From positions 2,666,001 to 2,730,000 of the forward strand of contig OZ251532.1 of the NCBI GenBank assembly GCA_965243175.1: a DNA stretch of 64,000 nt, in the 5' to 3' direction. This DNA comes from VXYL01 sp965243175. GTDB taxonomy: Bacteria > Pseudomonadota > Gammaproteobacteria > Pseudomonadales > Azotimanducaceae. Under the pieces are notes generated by a model that saw only the letters and a list, made by a program, of their open reading frames with translations, was not told where the DNA came from and did no database searches. The stretch's first letter is position 1. Every line of letters begins with the position of its first letter. Position numbers and translations under genes: made by a program. Positions 38,801 through 47,300 of this stretch are shown here, in pieces.

Positions 38801-39924
38801 TCGCGGTGTGCAACCTGGGCTCCGTGAATCTCGCCGCGCACATCGTCCCCAACGCCAAAGGCAAGCCCACGCTGGACGCGAAGAAGCTCAAGAAGACGGT
38901 GCGCACGGCGGTGCGGATGCTCGACAACGTGATCGACATCAACTACTACGCGGCGCCGCAAGCGCGCGCCTCGAACATGCGCCACCGGCCGGTGGGCCTT
39001 GGCATCATGGGCTTCCAGGACGCGCTCTACAAGCTGCGCATCCCCTACGGTTCCGAAGCCGCGGTGGATTTCGCCGACCAATCCATGGAGGCGCTCTCCT
39101 ACTACGCCATCGATGCCTCGTCGCGCCTCGCCGAGGAACGCGGCAGCTACGCCACCTTCGAAGGTTCGCTGTGGAGCCGCGGTACGTTGCCGATCGATTC
39201 CCTCAAGCGCCTCGCCGACCAGCGCGGCCACGAATACTGCGACGTGGACCTGTCCACCACCCTGAACTGGGACAAGCTGCGCCGCAAGGTGCGCGAACGC
39301 GGCATGCGCAACTCCAACGTCATGGCCATCGCGCCCACCGCCACCATCGCCAACATCGTCGGCGTTTCGCAATCCATCGAACCGACCTACCAGAACCTGT
39401 TCGTGAAGTCGAGCCTCTCCGGCGATTTCACCGTCGTCAATCCCTTCATGGTGCGCGACTTGAAGCGCGCCGACGTGTGGGACAAGGTGATGGCCAACGA
39501 CCTCAAGTACTACGACGGCAGCTTGGCGCGCATCGACCGCGTGCCCGATGATCTCAAGCAGCTCTACGCCACCGCCTTCGAGGTGGAGCCGCGCTGGCTG
39601 GTGGATGCCGCGTCCCGTCGCCAGAAGTGGATCGACCAGGCGCAGTCCTTGAATCTCTACATCGCCGGTGCCTCCGGCAAGAAACTGGACGTCACCTACA
39701 GGATGGCGTGGCTGCGCGGCCTGAAAACCACCTATTACCTGCGCGCATTCAGTGCCACCAACACGGAGAAATCCACGCTGGAGAAGCCGAGCAGTGCGCT
39801 GAACGCCGTCTCCGCGGCCCCGCAACTCGACGCCCGCCCCGAGCCGATGCCGACCCTCGGCGCACCAGCCGAGGTACCCGCCGCTTGCACCATCGACGAT
39901 CCCGACTGCGAGGCGTGCCAGTAG
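35803..39924 (+). CDS. nrdA: Class I ribonucleotide reductase alpha subunit, intein-containing
   Basis: The 1,373-codon precursor makes dNDPs from NDPs with NrdB. Two ATP-cone regions open it (RVIKRNGAVVSYDADKIQVAL; then VLAADGSRVPLDVQRLRTVV), followed by the catalytic barrel (FDYMSSTPTLFNAGTMRSQLSSCFL) and a CxxC tail in DDPDCEACQ. An intein occupies residues 466-843; without it the protein has 995 residues, and the join reads AVAVNQ/GGKRKGAVCSYLETW as in intein-free homologues. The start is GTG 35803, or ATG 35845 (MQHQMPRIAEE). A restriction-modification pair follows after 25 bases. Confidence 0.95.
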   Translation: MLDKRTVLGENYRIMQHQMPRIAEESSPHQAAPLPPSVAATAPGSLRVIKRNGAVVSYDADKIQVALTKAFLAVEGGTAAASSRIRELVAGLTELVTSTFKRRMPSGGTIHIEEIQDQVELALMRSGEHKVARDYVLYREERARVRAAKAVPPAKGGAAHSAIHVLAADGSRVPLDVQRLRTVVEQACRGLADVDAKRIIDEALANMYDGIEAKDVKTGLLMTARALVEEEPNYTYASARLLLDKLRSEALTFLGVQAASTLGGVAQATQDDMAHLYAPALAAFVERGVQLELLAPELKQFDLERLGQALRPERDEMFTYLGLQTLYDRYFIHKNDVRFELPQVFFMRVAMGLAVQEDDPEARAIEFYDLLSSFDYMSSTPTLFNAGTMRSQLSSCFLTTVSDDLEGIYSAIRDNALLSKWAGGLGNDWTPVRALGAYIKGTNGKSQGVVPFLKVVNDTAVAVNQCFAPDTRVHTADGVKAIRDVTTDDLVLGQRGEYRQVRKTMAYNQTDPMVELRVKHAVHPLRVTAGHPIWAVQGVPMEQSIRRTQAWLAKAKVEPRWIEAGELKRGDYVAQAIPQEVVPVAGFDEDDARLYGILLGDGHCSKGGLQWGVSGDPTSDAHLRFVANYLERKGVHYWTTERGGRYRQIHWSAGVGLVRDGTTGQFSSAGGSALGLFHEDLYDANGKKRIHRRFSHLPKAQTLALLHGLLETDGGVSRGKEIYFTSTSEALAEGVRYQLLRLGTPSAGQYREREQKHEGTRDDGTKIRFDGVVTAWDIRVPAIPELASKLNCQPLTKRNWFVHQNCVFSRVRAAKALPPVPFVVDLKVEGDESYMTTSALAHNGGKRKGAVCSYLETWHLDIEEFLELRKNTGDDRRRTHDMNTANWVPDLFMKRVFESGEWTLFSPNEVPDLHDCWGADFEARYLEYERQTRSGEITLFKRVKAEDLWRKMLSMLFETGHPWITFKDACNMRSPQQHAGVVHSSNLCTEITLNTSKEEIAVCNLGSVNLAAHIVPNAKGKPTLDAKKLKKTVRTAVRMLDNVIDINYYAAPQARASNMRHRPVGLGIMGFQDALYKLRIPYGSEAAVDFADQSMEALSYYAIDASSRLAEERGSYATFEGSLWSRGTLPIDSLKRLADQRGHEYCDVDLSTTLNWDKLRRKVRERGMRNSNVMAIAPTATIANIVGVSQSIEPTYQNLFVKSSLSGDFTVVNPFMVRDLKRADVWDKVMANDLKYYDGSLARIDRVPDDLKQLYATAFEVEPRWLVDAASRRQKWIDQAQSLNLYIAGASGKKLDVTYRMAWLRGLKTTYYLRAFSATNTEKSTLEKPSSALNAVSAAPQLDARPEPMPTLGAPAEVPAACTIDDPDCEACQ
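37198..38331 (+). other. Intein with LAGLIDADG homing endonuclease inside nrdA
   Basis: The 378-residue insertion has splicing block A CFAPDTRVHTADGVKAIRDV (Cys1), block B RVTAGHPIWAV (T-x-x-H), block F FVVDLKVEGDESYM and block G ALAHN (His-Asn end). Two LAGLIDADG-type helices are present, YGILLGDGH and LLHGLLETDGG, each keeping its acidic residue, so the endonuclease may be active. The residue after Asn is Gly, not Ser, Thr or Cys, which canonical splicing requires at +1. Intein removal restores an uninterrupted NrdA sequence. Confidence 0.92.
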
Positions 39925-39949
39925 GCACTTTTGAAGCGAGGCGAGCAGC

Positions 39950-40942
39950 GTGTTGGAAAGCAGAAGCAGCGAACGGCTGCGGCACCAGGAGAACGGCAAT
40001 GGGGTCGATGCGCCCCAGCCGGCGTTGGGGCGCTTCAATCGCATTCTCGCTGGCGACGCCAGAGCCCATTTGGCGCAACTGCCCGATGCCAGCATCGACT
40101 TGAGCTTCTGGTCGCCGCCTTACTACGTCGGCAAATCCTACGAACGCCATTTGTCCTTCGAAGGCTGGTGCGAACTCTTGCGCGAGGTCATCCAGGGCCA
40201 TCGCCGGATCGTCAAGCCCGGCGGCTTTCTGGCCGTCAACATCGGCGACATCCTGTGCTTCGCGGACGCATCCATGCCGAAGTTCCAGGCCAACAACGTG
40301 CGCCGCAAGGTGAGTTCCGTCACCCGAGAGCAAGTTCTTGCCGCGAAGGAGGCGCATCCAGACGCAAGACGCCAAGAACTGGCCGCGCTGCTCGGCTGCA
40401 GCGAACAAACCATCCAGCGCCGCCTCGAGCACAACAACGTGCGCGGCGGCAAGCAGTCCGCGTCCACCAAGGTGCTCTTGACCGGCTGCCTAGTCTCCGA
40501 ATGGGCGGAAGACGCCGGCTTCTATCTCTACGACCAACGCATCTGGCACAAGGACCCGTGCTGGGCGAACAGCCGTTGGCACTCCAATTCGTACCGCGCA
40601 GTGGACGAGTTCGAACATGTCTACGTCTTTTGGCGACCGGGCATCACGCAATACGACCGCCACCGCCTAACCGCCCGCGAGTGGGCGGATTGGGGCTCCC
40701 GCGGCGTCTGGAACATCCGATCGGTCAGCCGCAACCATCGCCACGAGGCCGAGTTCCCTGAAGAACTCGCCGGCCGCGTGATCCGGCTTTTCTCGCCACC
40801 AGACGGCGTCGTGCTCGATCCGTTCGTCGGCACCGGCACGACCACCAAGGTTGCGAAACTGCTCGGCCGCCAATGGCTCGGCATCGACAGCAATGCCGAG
40901 TACGTCGAACTCGCTCGGAAGCGCACCGATGACGCTCGATGA
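39950..40942 (+). CDS. DNA methyltransferase of an SfiI-type R-M system (beta class, probable N4-cytosine)
   Basis: The 330-residue enzyme has the catalytic motif SPPY at residues 55-58 before the AdoMet motif VLDPFVGTGTTT near residue 290, the beta-class order; SPPY favours N4-cytosine methylation. A helix-turn-helix-like insert (ELAALLGCSEQTIQRRLEHN, ~residues 142-161) lies between. It starts at a GTG 25 bases after nrdA and overlaps the SfiI-family endonuclease gene by 14 bp. Its job would be to protect host sites from that endonuclease. Sites of the form GGCCNNNNNGGCC do occur in this window (61-73 and 33842-33854). Confidence 0.88.
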   Translation: MLESRSSERLRHQENGNGVDAPQPALGRFNRILAGDARAHLAQLPDASIDLSFWSPPYYVGKSYERHLSFEGWCELLREVIQGHRRIVKPGGFLAVNIGDILCFADASMPKFQANNVRRKVSSVTREQVLAAKEAHPDARRQELAALLGCSEQTIQRRLEHNNVRGGKQSASTKVLLTGCLVSEWAEDAGFYLYDQRIWHKDPCWANSRWHSNSYRAVDEFEHVYVFWRPGITQYDRHRLTAREWADWGSRGVWNIRSVSRNHRHEAEFPEELAGRVIRLFSPPDGVVLDPFVGTGTTTKVAKLLGRQWLGIDSNAEYVELARKRTDDAR

Positions 40943-41597
40943 GGTGGAGAAAGTGGAGCGAACCACGTTGGAGATGGTGGTGCAGGCGTTGACCGACTAC
41001 TGCCCGCAGGCCGAGACCATTTTCCGCGAAGAGACGGACCTGCCGCAGGACATCGCCGAAGACGTCACGAGAGAGGCCGTCGAAGCAATGGGAATGCCAA
41101 GCGTGAATCATCGGCTCTACGGCAAGGTGGACTTCAAGAAGGCGATCTACGTCTTTCTCCCCGAAGCAAAGACCGTGGCGTTGATGCTCGACGCGAAGGC
41201 GGAGAAGCCCAATGGCGACCGGACGGCGACGATTCAGATGTCCCAGACGTCCATGCGCGTGAGGATGACGAGGGGCGGCGGCATCGTTGACGAGCCCGGC
41301 CTGCTCGGTTGGACGATCTCGCGGGGCGGGCGCGAGTTTCACGTCGTGACGATCATCGCCAAGTACGTCTACGAAGAACATCTCACCTCGCACCGACTGC
41401 TGCGCGTCGTCGTCGCCTGCATACCGAATGGGCGTCTGCAGGAGCGCTACAACCCGAGCGCCACGGACACGATCTGGTCGGCTGGCCGCAATGCGCCGAC
41501 CAGAGGCGAGGACTTCCGAGTGAGATTGAACTATGCGCGCTTGCGGGAGAAAGCAGCTTGGCGCGTTCGAGAGATTCCGATTGAGGAGGGGAGTTAG
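40929..41597 (+). CDS. SfiI-family type II restriction endonuclease
   Basis: The 222-residue protein aligns by eye with R.SfiI. LDEVEKVERTTLEMVVQAL matches its N-terminus, and GRLQERYNPS, SAGRNAPTRGE and LREKAAWRVREI match its C-terminal half. The catalytic PD-(D/E)XK residues appear as D68 in KVDFKK and D88-A-K90 in LMLDAKAEK. SfiI is a tetramer cutting GGCCNNNNNGGCC; the same or a related site is predicted. The protein is about 45 residues shorter than SfiI at its C-terminus. The nrdB ribosome site (GAGGAGG) is formed by its last codons, so it is embedded in the nrd operon. Confidence 0.85.
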   Translation: MTLDEVEKVERTTLEMVVQALTDYCPQAETIFREETDLPQDIAEDVTREAVEAMGMPSVNHRLYGKVDFKKAIYVFLPEAKTVALMLDAKAEKPNGDRTATIQMSQTSMRVRMTRGGGIVDEPGLLGWTISRGGREFHVVTIIAKYVYEEHLTSHRLLRVVVACIPNGRLQERYNPSATDTIWSAGRNAPTRGEDFRVRLNYARLREKAAWRVREIPIEEGS

Positions 41598-41600
41598 GCC

Positions 41601-42896
41601 ATGCTGAGTTGGGAAGACTACGGGGACCAAGGCGATGTAGCAGCTTTCGCCGTGCCGACCACGCCGACGGTTGCACCGTCCGATCGCCTTGATGACGCGC
41701 CGATGTTTGAGCCGCAAGCGACCGCACAGGCGGAGCCGGCGACGATGGCTGCGCCCGTGGCAGCTGCGGTCGTCGAACATTCGCCGGCGACCGTTCCGGC
41801 GCCAACCGAAACGGCACCAGCGCCAGTCGTTGCCGCCGCGGCTGCGCAGTTGGACATCGAGTCCGAAGTCGAATCCGGCGAGCGCGTAACGGTGGATCAG
41901 AAGCGCATGATCAACTGCCGTGCCGATCTCAACCAGCTGGTGCCGTTCAAATACGACTGGGCTTGGCAAAAGTACCTTGACAGCTGCGCCAACCACTGGA
42001 TGCCGCAGGAGATCAACATGACGGCGGACGTGGCGCTGTGGAAGTCCGAAGCCGGACTTTCGGAAGACGAGCGCACCATCGTCAAGCGCAGCCTAGGCTT
42101 CTTCTCCACCGCCGATTCGCTGGTGGCCAACAACCTCGTGCTCTCCGTCTACCGGCTCATCACCAACCCGGAGTGCCGCCAATACCTGTTGCGCCAGGCC
42201 TTCGAGGAGGCCATCCACACCCACGCCTACCAGTACTGCATCGAATCCCTCGGCATGGACGAAGGCGAGATCTTCAACATGTACCACGAGGTGCCGAGCG
42301 TGGCGCACAAGGCGTCCTGGGCCCTCAAGTACACCCGCGAACTGGCCGATCCGAACTTCCAAACCGGCACCGTGGAAACGGACAAGGCGCTGCTCAAGAA
42401 CCTCATCGCCTACTACTGCGTGATGGAGGGCATCTTCTTCTACTGCGGCTTCACGCAGATTCTCGCCATGAGCCGCCGCAACAAGATGACGGCTACGTCG
42501 GAGCAGTTCCAATACATCCTGCGCGACGAATCCATGCACGTGAACTTCGGCATCGACGTGATCAACCAGATCAAGCTGGAAAACCAGCACCTGTGGGATG
42601 CCGACATGCAGACCCTGGCCACTCGCATGATCCTGGAAGGCACCGAACTGGAAACCCGCTACGCGAGAGCCACGATGCCCCGCGGAGTGCTCGGCATGAA
42701 CGCCAACACCATGGCCGAATACCTGCAATTCATCGCCAACCGCCGCCTTGCCCAGATCGGCTTGGACGAACACTTCCCCGGCGCCAGAAACCCGTTCCCG
42801 TGGATGTCCGAAGTCATGGACTTGAAGAAAGAGAAGAACTTCTTCGAGACGCGAGTGACGGAGTACCAGACCGGTGGGGCATTGAGCTGGGATTGA
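41601..42896 (+). CDS. nrdB: Class I ribonucleotide reductase beta subunit
   Basis: The 431-residue subunit supplies the radical for NrdA. After an Ala/Pro-rich N-terminal extension (~residues 15-95) the conserved body begins KRMINCRADLNQLVPFKYDW. Metal ligands are D172, E203, H206, E276, E310 and H313, and the radical Tyr is Y210 (HTHAY). Thus the scaffold resembles the Pseudomonas/Chlamydia group but keeps Tyr and Asp where Chlamydia R2c has Phe and Glu. The C-terminal NFFETRVTEYQTGGALSW is intact. It starts 3 bases after the restriction gene, so it is probably expressed on the nrdA transcript. Confidence 0.97.
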   Translation: MLSWEDYGDQGDVAAFAVPTTPTVAPSDRLDDAPMFEPQATAQAEPATMAAPVAAAVVEHSPATVPAPTETAPAPVVAAAAAQLDIESEVESGERVTVDQKRMINCRADLNQLVPFKYDWAWQKYLDSCANHWMPQEINMTADVALWKSEAGLSEDERTIVKRSLGFFSTADSLVANNLVLSVYRLITNPECRQYLLRQAFEEAIHTHAYQYCIESLGMDEGEIFNMYHEVPSVAHKASWALKYTRELADPNFQTGTVETDKALLKNLIAYYCVMEGIFFYCGFTQILAMSRRNKMTATSEQFQYILRDESMHVNFGIDVINQIKLENQHLWDADMQTLATRMILEGTELETRYARATMPRGVLGMNANTMAEYLQFIANRRLAQIGLDEHFPGARNPFPWMSEVMDLKKEKNFFETRVTEYQTGGALSWD

Positions 42897-42901
42897 TCTG
42901 G

Positions 42902-43090
42902 ATGGCAAGCGCTCTTTCGCTAATCGACCAAGTAGGCACCAGGCGGTTCTCCACGATTCTCGCGGACCCGCCCTGGCGCTTCCACAATCGCACCGGCAAA
43001 GTCGCGCCCGAGCACCGACGCTTGACGCGATACGAAACGTTGTCGTTCGAGGACATAGCGATGACGGCAGAAGAACGTGCGGCCGAATGA
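42902..43090 (+). pseudogene. MT-A70-type adenine methyltransferase, N-terminal fragment
   Basis: The 62-codon frame contains FSTILADPPWRFHNRTGKVA and RRLTRYETLSFEDI, the catalytic DPPW start of phage/plasmid-type MT-A70 methyltransferases, which normally run ~200-400 residues. Homology ends near codon 52 and a TGA at 43088-43090 closes the frame. Only the first fifth of the gene remains, 5 bases after nrdB. A dead remnant of a further modification gene is the best reading. Confidence 0.75.
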
Positions 43091-43348
43091 TCGGAACAGC
43101 GGAGGCGCGAAGGCGAGCTCCGAGGCATCGAGCTGGGCGAGCTCCGAGGCATCGTGCAGGGAAGGCGGGAGCAGCTGCGGAGTCAGGCCGAAGCGCGGTT
43201 CGGCGCCCGCACGGCGCAGCGCCTGTTCGCCTCGCTGCTGCGCGAGGACGACCCGCAACGGCTGGACGAGATCGCCACGGCGCTGGTGCGCTGCGAAACG
43301 GGCGACGAGCTGCTTCGCCAAGCCGGCCACCCGACGCACGACGCCTAG
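43091..43348 (+). pseudogene. Rpn/DUF4351-like C-terminal fragment
   Basis: In the same frame directly after the TGA, the translation ELRGIELGELRGIVQGRREQ and LFASLLREDDPQRLDEIATAL resembles the Gln/Glu-Gly repeat and tail of Rpn-type PD-(D/E)XK transposase/nuclease proteins. The catalytic N-terminal part is missing and no proper start is visible. Probably a remnant joined to the MT-A70 fragment by recombination. Family call is tentative. Confidence 0.5.
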
Positions 43349-43489
43349 CGGCCCCTGCCTCATCCACGACAGGGCCGCGAACATGCGGCTGGCGCCATCG
43401 GCACGGCCTGCCGGCTCGTTCGACGCACTGAACTGGCTCGCCATGCCCATCGCATGAACAACCTTGCGAGCGTTCCCTAACCTACGATT

Positions 43490-43795
43490 TTGTCGCACAC
43501 CCGAGGCGACGCAGCGCTGTCGGGAGGGCAACTACGCTACCACCTTCGCGATCGCGAACAGCAAGTCCAAGAGAACATCGGAGAGACCTTGGATTGGGAC
43601 TGCCTTGATAGTCAAGAGGGGACGCGCACTTCCCGCATTTCCCTCTACCTCCCAAGCAACATGAGAATTGGCGAAGAAGAACGATGGTCGGAAGTGCAGC
43701 AATGGTTCGTCGAGGCGCTTGGCAAGGTGCGGGACACGTTCGATCCTCACCTCTCGGAGTGCAAGGCGATGCTGGACGAAGGCGAGTTCGACTGA
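43490..43795 (+). pseudogene. DUF4268-like C-terminal fragment
   Basis: The 101-codon frame (only a TTG start) contains QQVQENIGETLDWDCL, TSRISLYLPSNM and WSEVQQWFVEALGKVRDTFDP, which look like the end of a DUF4268 domain. DUF4268 proteins are ~300-400 residues and nuclease-like, often near R-M genes; the first two thirds are missing. With the two preceding fragments it forms a graveyard of defence genes downstream of nrdB. Alternatively it is a short expressed protein. Confidence 0.55.
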
Positions 43796-43817
43796 CCATC
43801 GAGAAAAGGGCCGCTCA

Positions 43818-44360
43818 TCAATCGGACGGTTCGAGTTGGTCGTACTCGGCGGTGGCTGCGGCGATCCACTTCCGAACGTAGTCGGCGTAGCTGGCGCGGG
43901 CGATCAGTTCGTAGCCGTCGTCGGGAAGGGCGGCGATCAAGGCGTTGGTCTTGGCGAAGACGGTTTGGACGCAGCGGGATGGGGCGAAGTTGCGGAAGTC
44001 GTAGGGGCTTGATTTGCGCAGCACTTCTTCCGCCTTCTTGCCGTGGAGCTCGAAGAGCGCGTAGGCACCGGTTACGTCGACCACCGCGCTTCGGCAGTCG
44101 GCGAGCGCCTCGCGCAGTTGCTGCTCCGTCGCCAGTTCTTCACCGCTCGGGACGGCTAGCAACCACTCGTCCGGGCCCAGCCAGTAGGCGGTGGTGGCTT
44201 CTCCCCGCTCGCAGTGGTTCGGCAGCGTCGGCAGTGGGCATCCGAGTGCGTCTGCGATGCTCGCGGCAGCGTCCGTGGATGCGGGATCGCGGATGTCGAG
44301 GCGTAGGTTCAGGAAACCCTTGGCGGCACCCTCCCGCAACGTGAAAGCACGCTCAGACAT
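43818..44360 (-). CDS. soxG: Sarcosine oxidase gamma subunit
   Basis: The 180-residue protein resembles the SoxG/GcvT-related fold: FLNLRLDIRDPAS, YWLGPDEWLLAVP, VVDVTGAYALFELHGKKAEEVL, YDFRNFAPSRCVQTVFAKTNALI and YADYVRKWI. It is part of heterotetrameric sarcosine oxidase, which converts sarcosine to glycine and feeds formaldehyde-level carbon to tetrahydrofolate. It overlaps soxA by 8 bp. The beta and delta subunit genes are not nearby. Confidence 0.92.
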   Translation of the reverse strand: MSERAFTLREGAAKGFLNLRLDIRDPASTDAAASIADALGCPLPTLPNHCERGEATTAYWLGPDEWLLAVPSGEELATEQQLREALADCRSAVVDVTGAYALFELHGKKAEEVLRKSSPYDFRNFAPSRCVQTVFAKTNALIAALPDDGYELIARASYADYVRKWIAAATAEYDQLEPSD

Positions 44361-47300
44361 TTTGGCGCACGCCTTCTGGATCGTAGAACACGGGGTCGGC
44401 GATTTCGGTGGCGACTACTCCGCCAGAGGACACGCAATGCACCGTTTCGCCCAGCCGGCTTCGCCCGGCCTTCACCATCGCCAAGGCGATGGGGTGGTCG
44501 AGGGTGGCGCTGAAGTAGCTGGACGTGACGTGGCCGATGCCCTCCCCCGCTGCTGGAGCAGCGGTCACTTGTGCCCCTTCAGGAACGACCGTCTGAGTGT
44601 CCAGCGGCTTCAAGCCGACGAACTGCAAGCGGTCTTCGCGCTGGTGGTCGGCGAGGGTCAGCGAGCGGTCGCCGATGAAGCCGAAGCGCTTGCGTTTGCC
44701 TACCGCCCAGTCGAGGCCCATGTCGTCGGGGGTCATGGAGCCGTCCGTGTCCTGGCCTACGATGACGAAGCCCTTCTCCGCGCGCAGCACGTGCATGGTT
44801 TCCGTGCCGTAGGGGATGATGTCGTGTTCCGCGCCCGCTTCGAGCAGCGCTTGCCAAACCGCGAGGCCGTGTTGCGCGGGGACGTTCACCTCGAAGGAGA
44901 GTTCGCCGCTGAAGCTGATGCGGAAGATGCGCGCCGGGGCGCCTGCGACGCGGCCTTCGGTCACGGCCATGAACGGCAGGGCGTCCAGGTCTACGCCTTC
45001 GCAGACCTTGCGCAGCACCTGCCGCGACTTCGGGCCGACCACGACAGTGGTGGCCCAGTGATCGGTGACGGAGGCGAGATACACATTGAGAGTCGGCCAT
45101 TCGGTTTGAAGCCAGAGTTCCAGCCACGCGAGGACGGCTTCGGCGTTGCCGGTAGTGGTGTGCAGCAGATAGCGCGTTTCGCCGAGGCGGGCCGCCACGC
45201 CGTCGTCGAAGATGGTGCCGTCTTCGCGCAGCATCAGGCCGTAGCGGCAGCGCCCAACCCCGAGCTTGAGGAAGTTGCCGGCGTAGACGCGGTGCAGGAA
45301 CTCGGCTGCATCCGTGCCTTGGATGTCGATCTTGCCGAGCGTGGAGGCGTCGAGCAGGGCGACGCTCTGGCGGGCGGCGAGGCACTCGCGGTTCACCGCC
45401 GCGCGCATGGTTTCGCCCGCTTGCGGGTAGTACCAAGGGCGCTTCCAACGGCCGACGTCTTCCCACCGGGCGCCGTTCGCGGCGTGCCACTCGTGCATTG
45501 GCGTGCGGCGCTCCGGGTCGAAGAGGGGGCCGACGCTGCGCCCGGCCACGGTGCCGAACGGAACCGGCGTGTAGGCCGGGCGGAACATCGTCGTGCCGGT
45601 CTCGGCGATGCTCTTGCCGAGGGCATCGGCGAGGATGGCCACGCCGTTGACGTTGCCGAGCTTGCCTTGATCCGTGCCGAAGCCGAGGCCGGTGTAGCGC
45701 TTGGCGTGCTCCACCGAGCGATAGCCTTCGCGGGCGGCGAGTTCGATGTCCGCGGCCGTCACGTCCATCTGCAAGTCGACGAACTTGTGGGGGGCTCGGC
45801 TGATCGGCAAAGGGTGCGGCACGTGGAACAGGGCGAGGGACGTGGCGGGATCTTCCGGCGTGGGCTGCTTCCAGTGGGGCGAGGGTGTGCCATCGCCGAA
45901 GCCCGCGCTTGCCGCCGCAGCGCTGCCCGCTCGCGCGCCCTGCTCCAAGCAGTCGCGCAAGGCCCAAGCACCTGCTACGGAACCAGCGCAGCGCAAGCCT
46001 CGGCGCAGTTCGCCCGGCAGGAACGCGATCGCGGCATCGTTCCAAACCGGCTTCGCGCCGGTCTGCGAACTCAAGTGGACGGTCGGACTCCAGCCGCCGG
46101 AACAGGCGATCAGATCGCAAGCCAAGCGGCTCGGCTTGCTGGCGATCTCGAATCGCCCGCCGCGTCCTTCGAGCTGGGCGACGAGTGCGCCTTCCACTCG
46201 CTTGCCGCCGAGCGCTTCCACCACGCCGTGGCCGCTCATCACGTCGATGCCAGCGGCCTTCGCCCGCCCCGGCCACTCGCCTTCCAACCGCTGCCGTGCA
46301 TCTACGACTGCCACCACTTCCCGGCCAGCGCACCGCCAATCCAGCGCCAAACGGTAGGCGTCGTCGTTGGTGGTGAAGAGCAGCAGCCTCTCCCCCGCCG
46401 CCACGGCGTAACGATTGAGGTACGCGCGCACAGCCGAGGCGAGCATCACGCCCGGCAGGTCGTTGTTGGCGAAGACGAGTGGTCGCTCGAACGCGCCGGT
46501 GGCGAGAACGGCCTGCTCGGCGCGGATGCGGTGCAGCCGGCTTCTGGGGCAGCGCTGTTCGATAGACGGAGGCAAGTGATCGGTGCGCGTTTCCAACGCC
46601 GTGAAGAAGCCGTGGTCGTGGCCGCCGAAGACGGTGGTGCGCGGCAGCAGCACCGCATCGAGCGAGCGCAACTCGGCAACCGCATCGACGATCCACCGCT
46701 TCGCATCGACCGCGCCAATCGACTCCGAGTCACTCGCCGCGAGCAGGCTGCCCCCCGGTTCGGCCTGCTCATCGGCAAGCATCACCCGCGCCCCGGCCCG
46801 CGCCGCCTCAAGCGCTGCCGCGAGACCCGCCGGGCCAGCACCGACCACCAGCACGTCGGCATGCTGGTTCAAGTGGTCGTAGACATCCGGGTCGCCTTGC
46901 GCTGGCGCGTCGCCCAGCCCAGCTGCGTTCCGCAGCAGCCGTTCCCAAAACGGCCAGCCCGGACGACTGCCCATGAACGTCTTGTAGTAGAAGCCAGCCG
47001 GCATCAGCCGCGCCGCCACACCAGCCAAGCGCTTCAACGCATGGTTCGCCGCAGCGCGGGCCACCAGGCCATCGTAGAGTCCCACTTGCGTGGCGCGTAG
47101 ATTGGGAAGGCTGCGAGGCCCTTCGCCCACCGTAACGATGGCGTTGGGCTCCTCCGCCCCGTGCCCCACAACGCCCCGCCGCCGAGCGAACTTGAAGCTG
47201 CGCCCCACCACGTCGACGCCGTTCGCAAGCAGCGCCGAAGCCAAGGTGTCCCCCTCGAAGCCGGTCAAGGAACGCCCGTCGAACGTGAAGGCAAGCGGCC

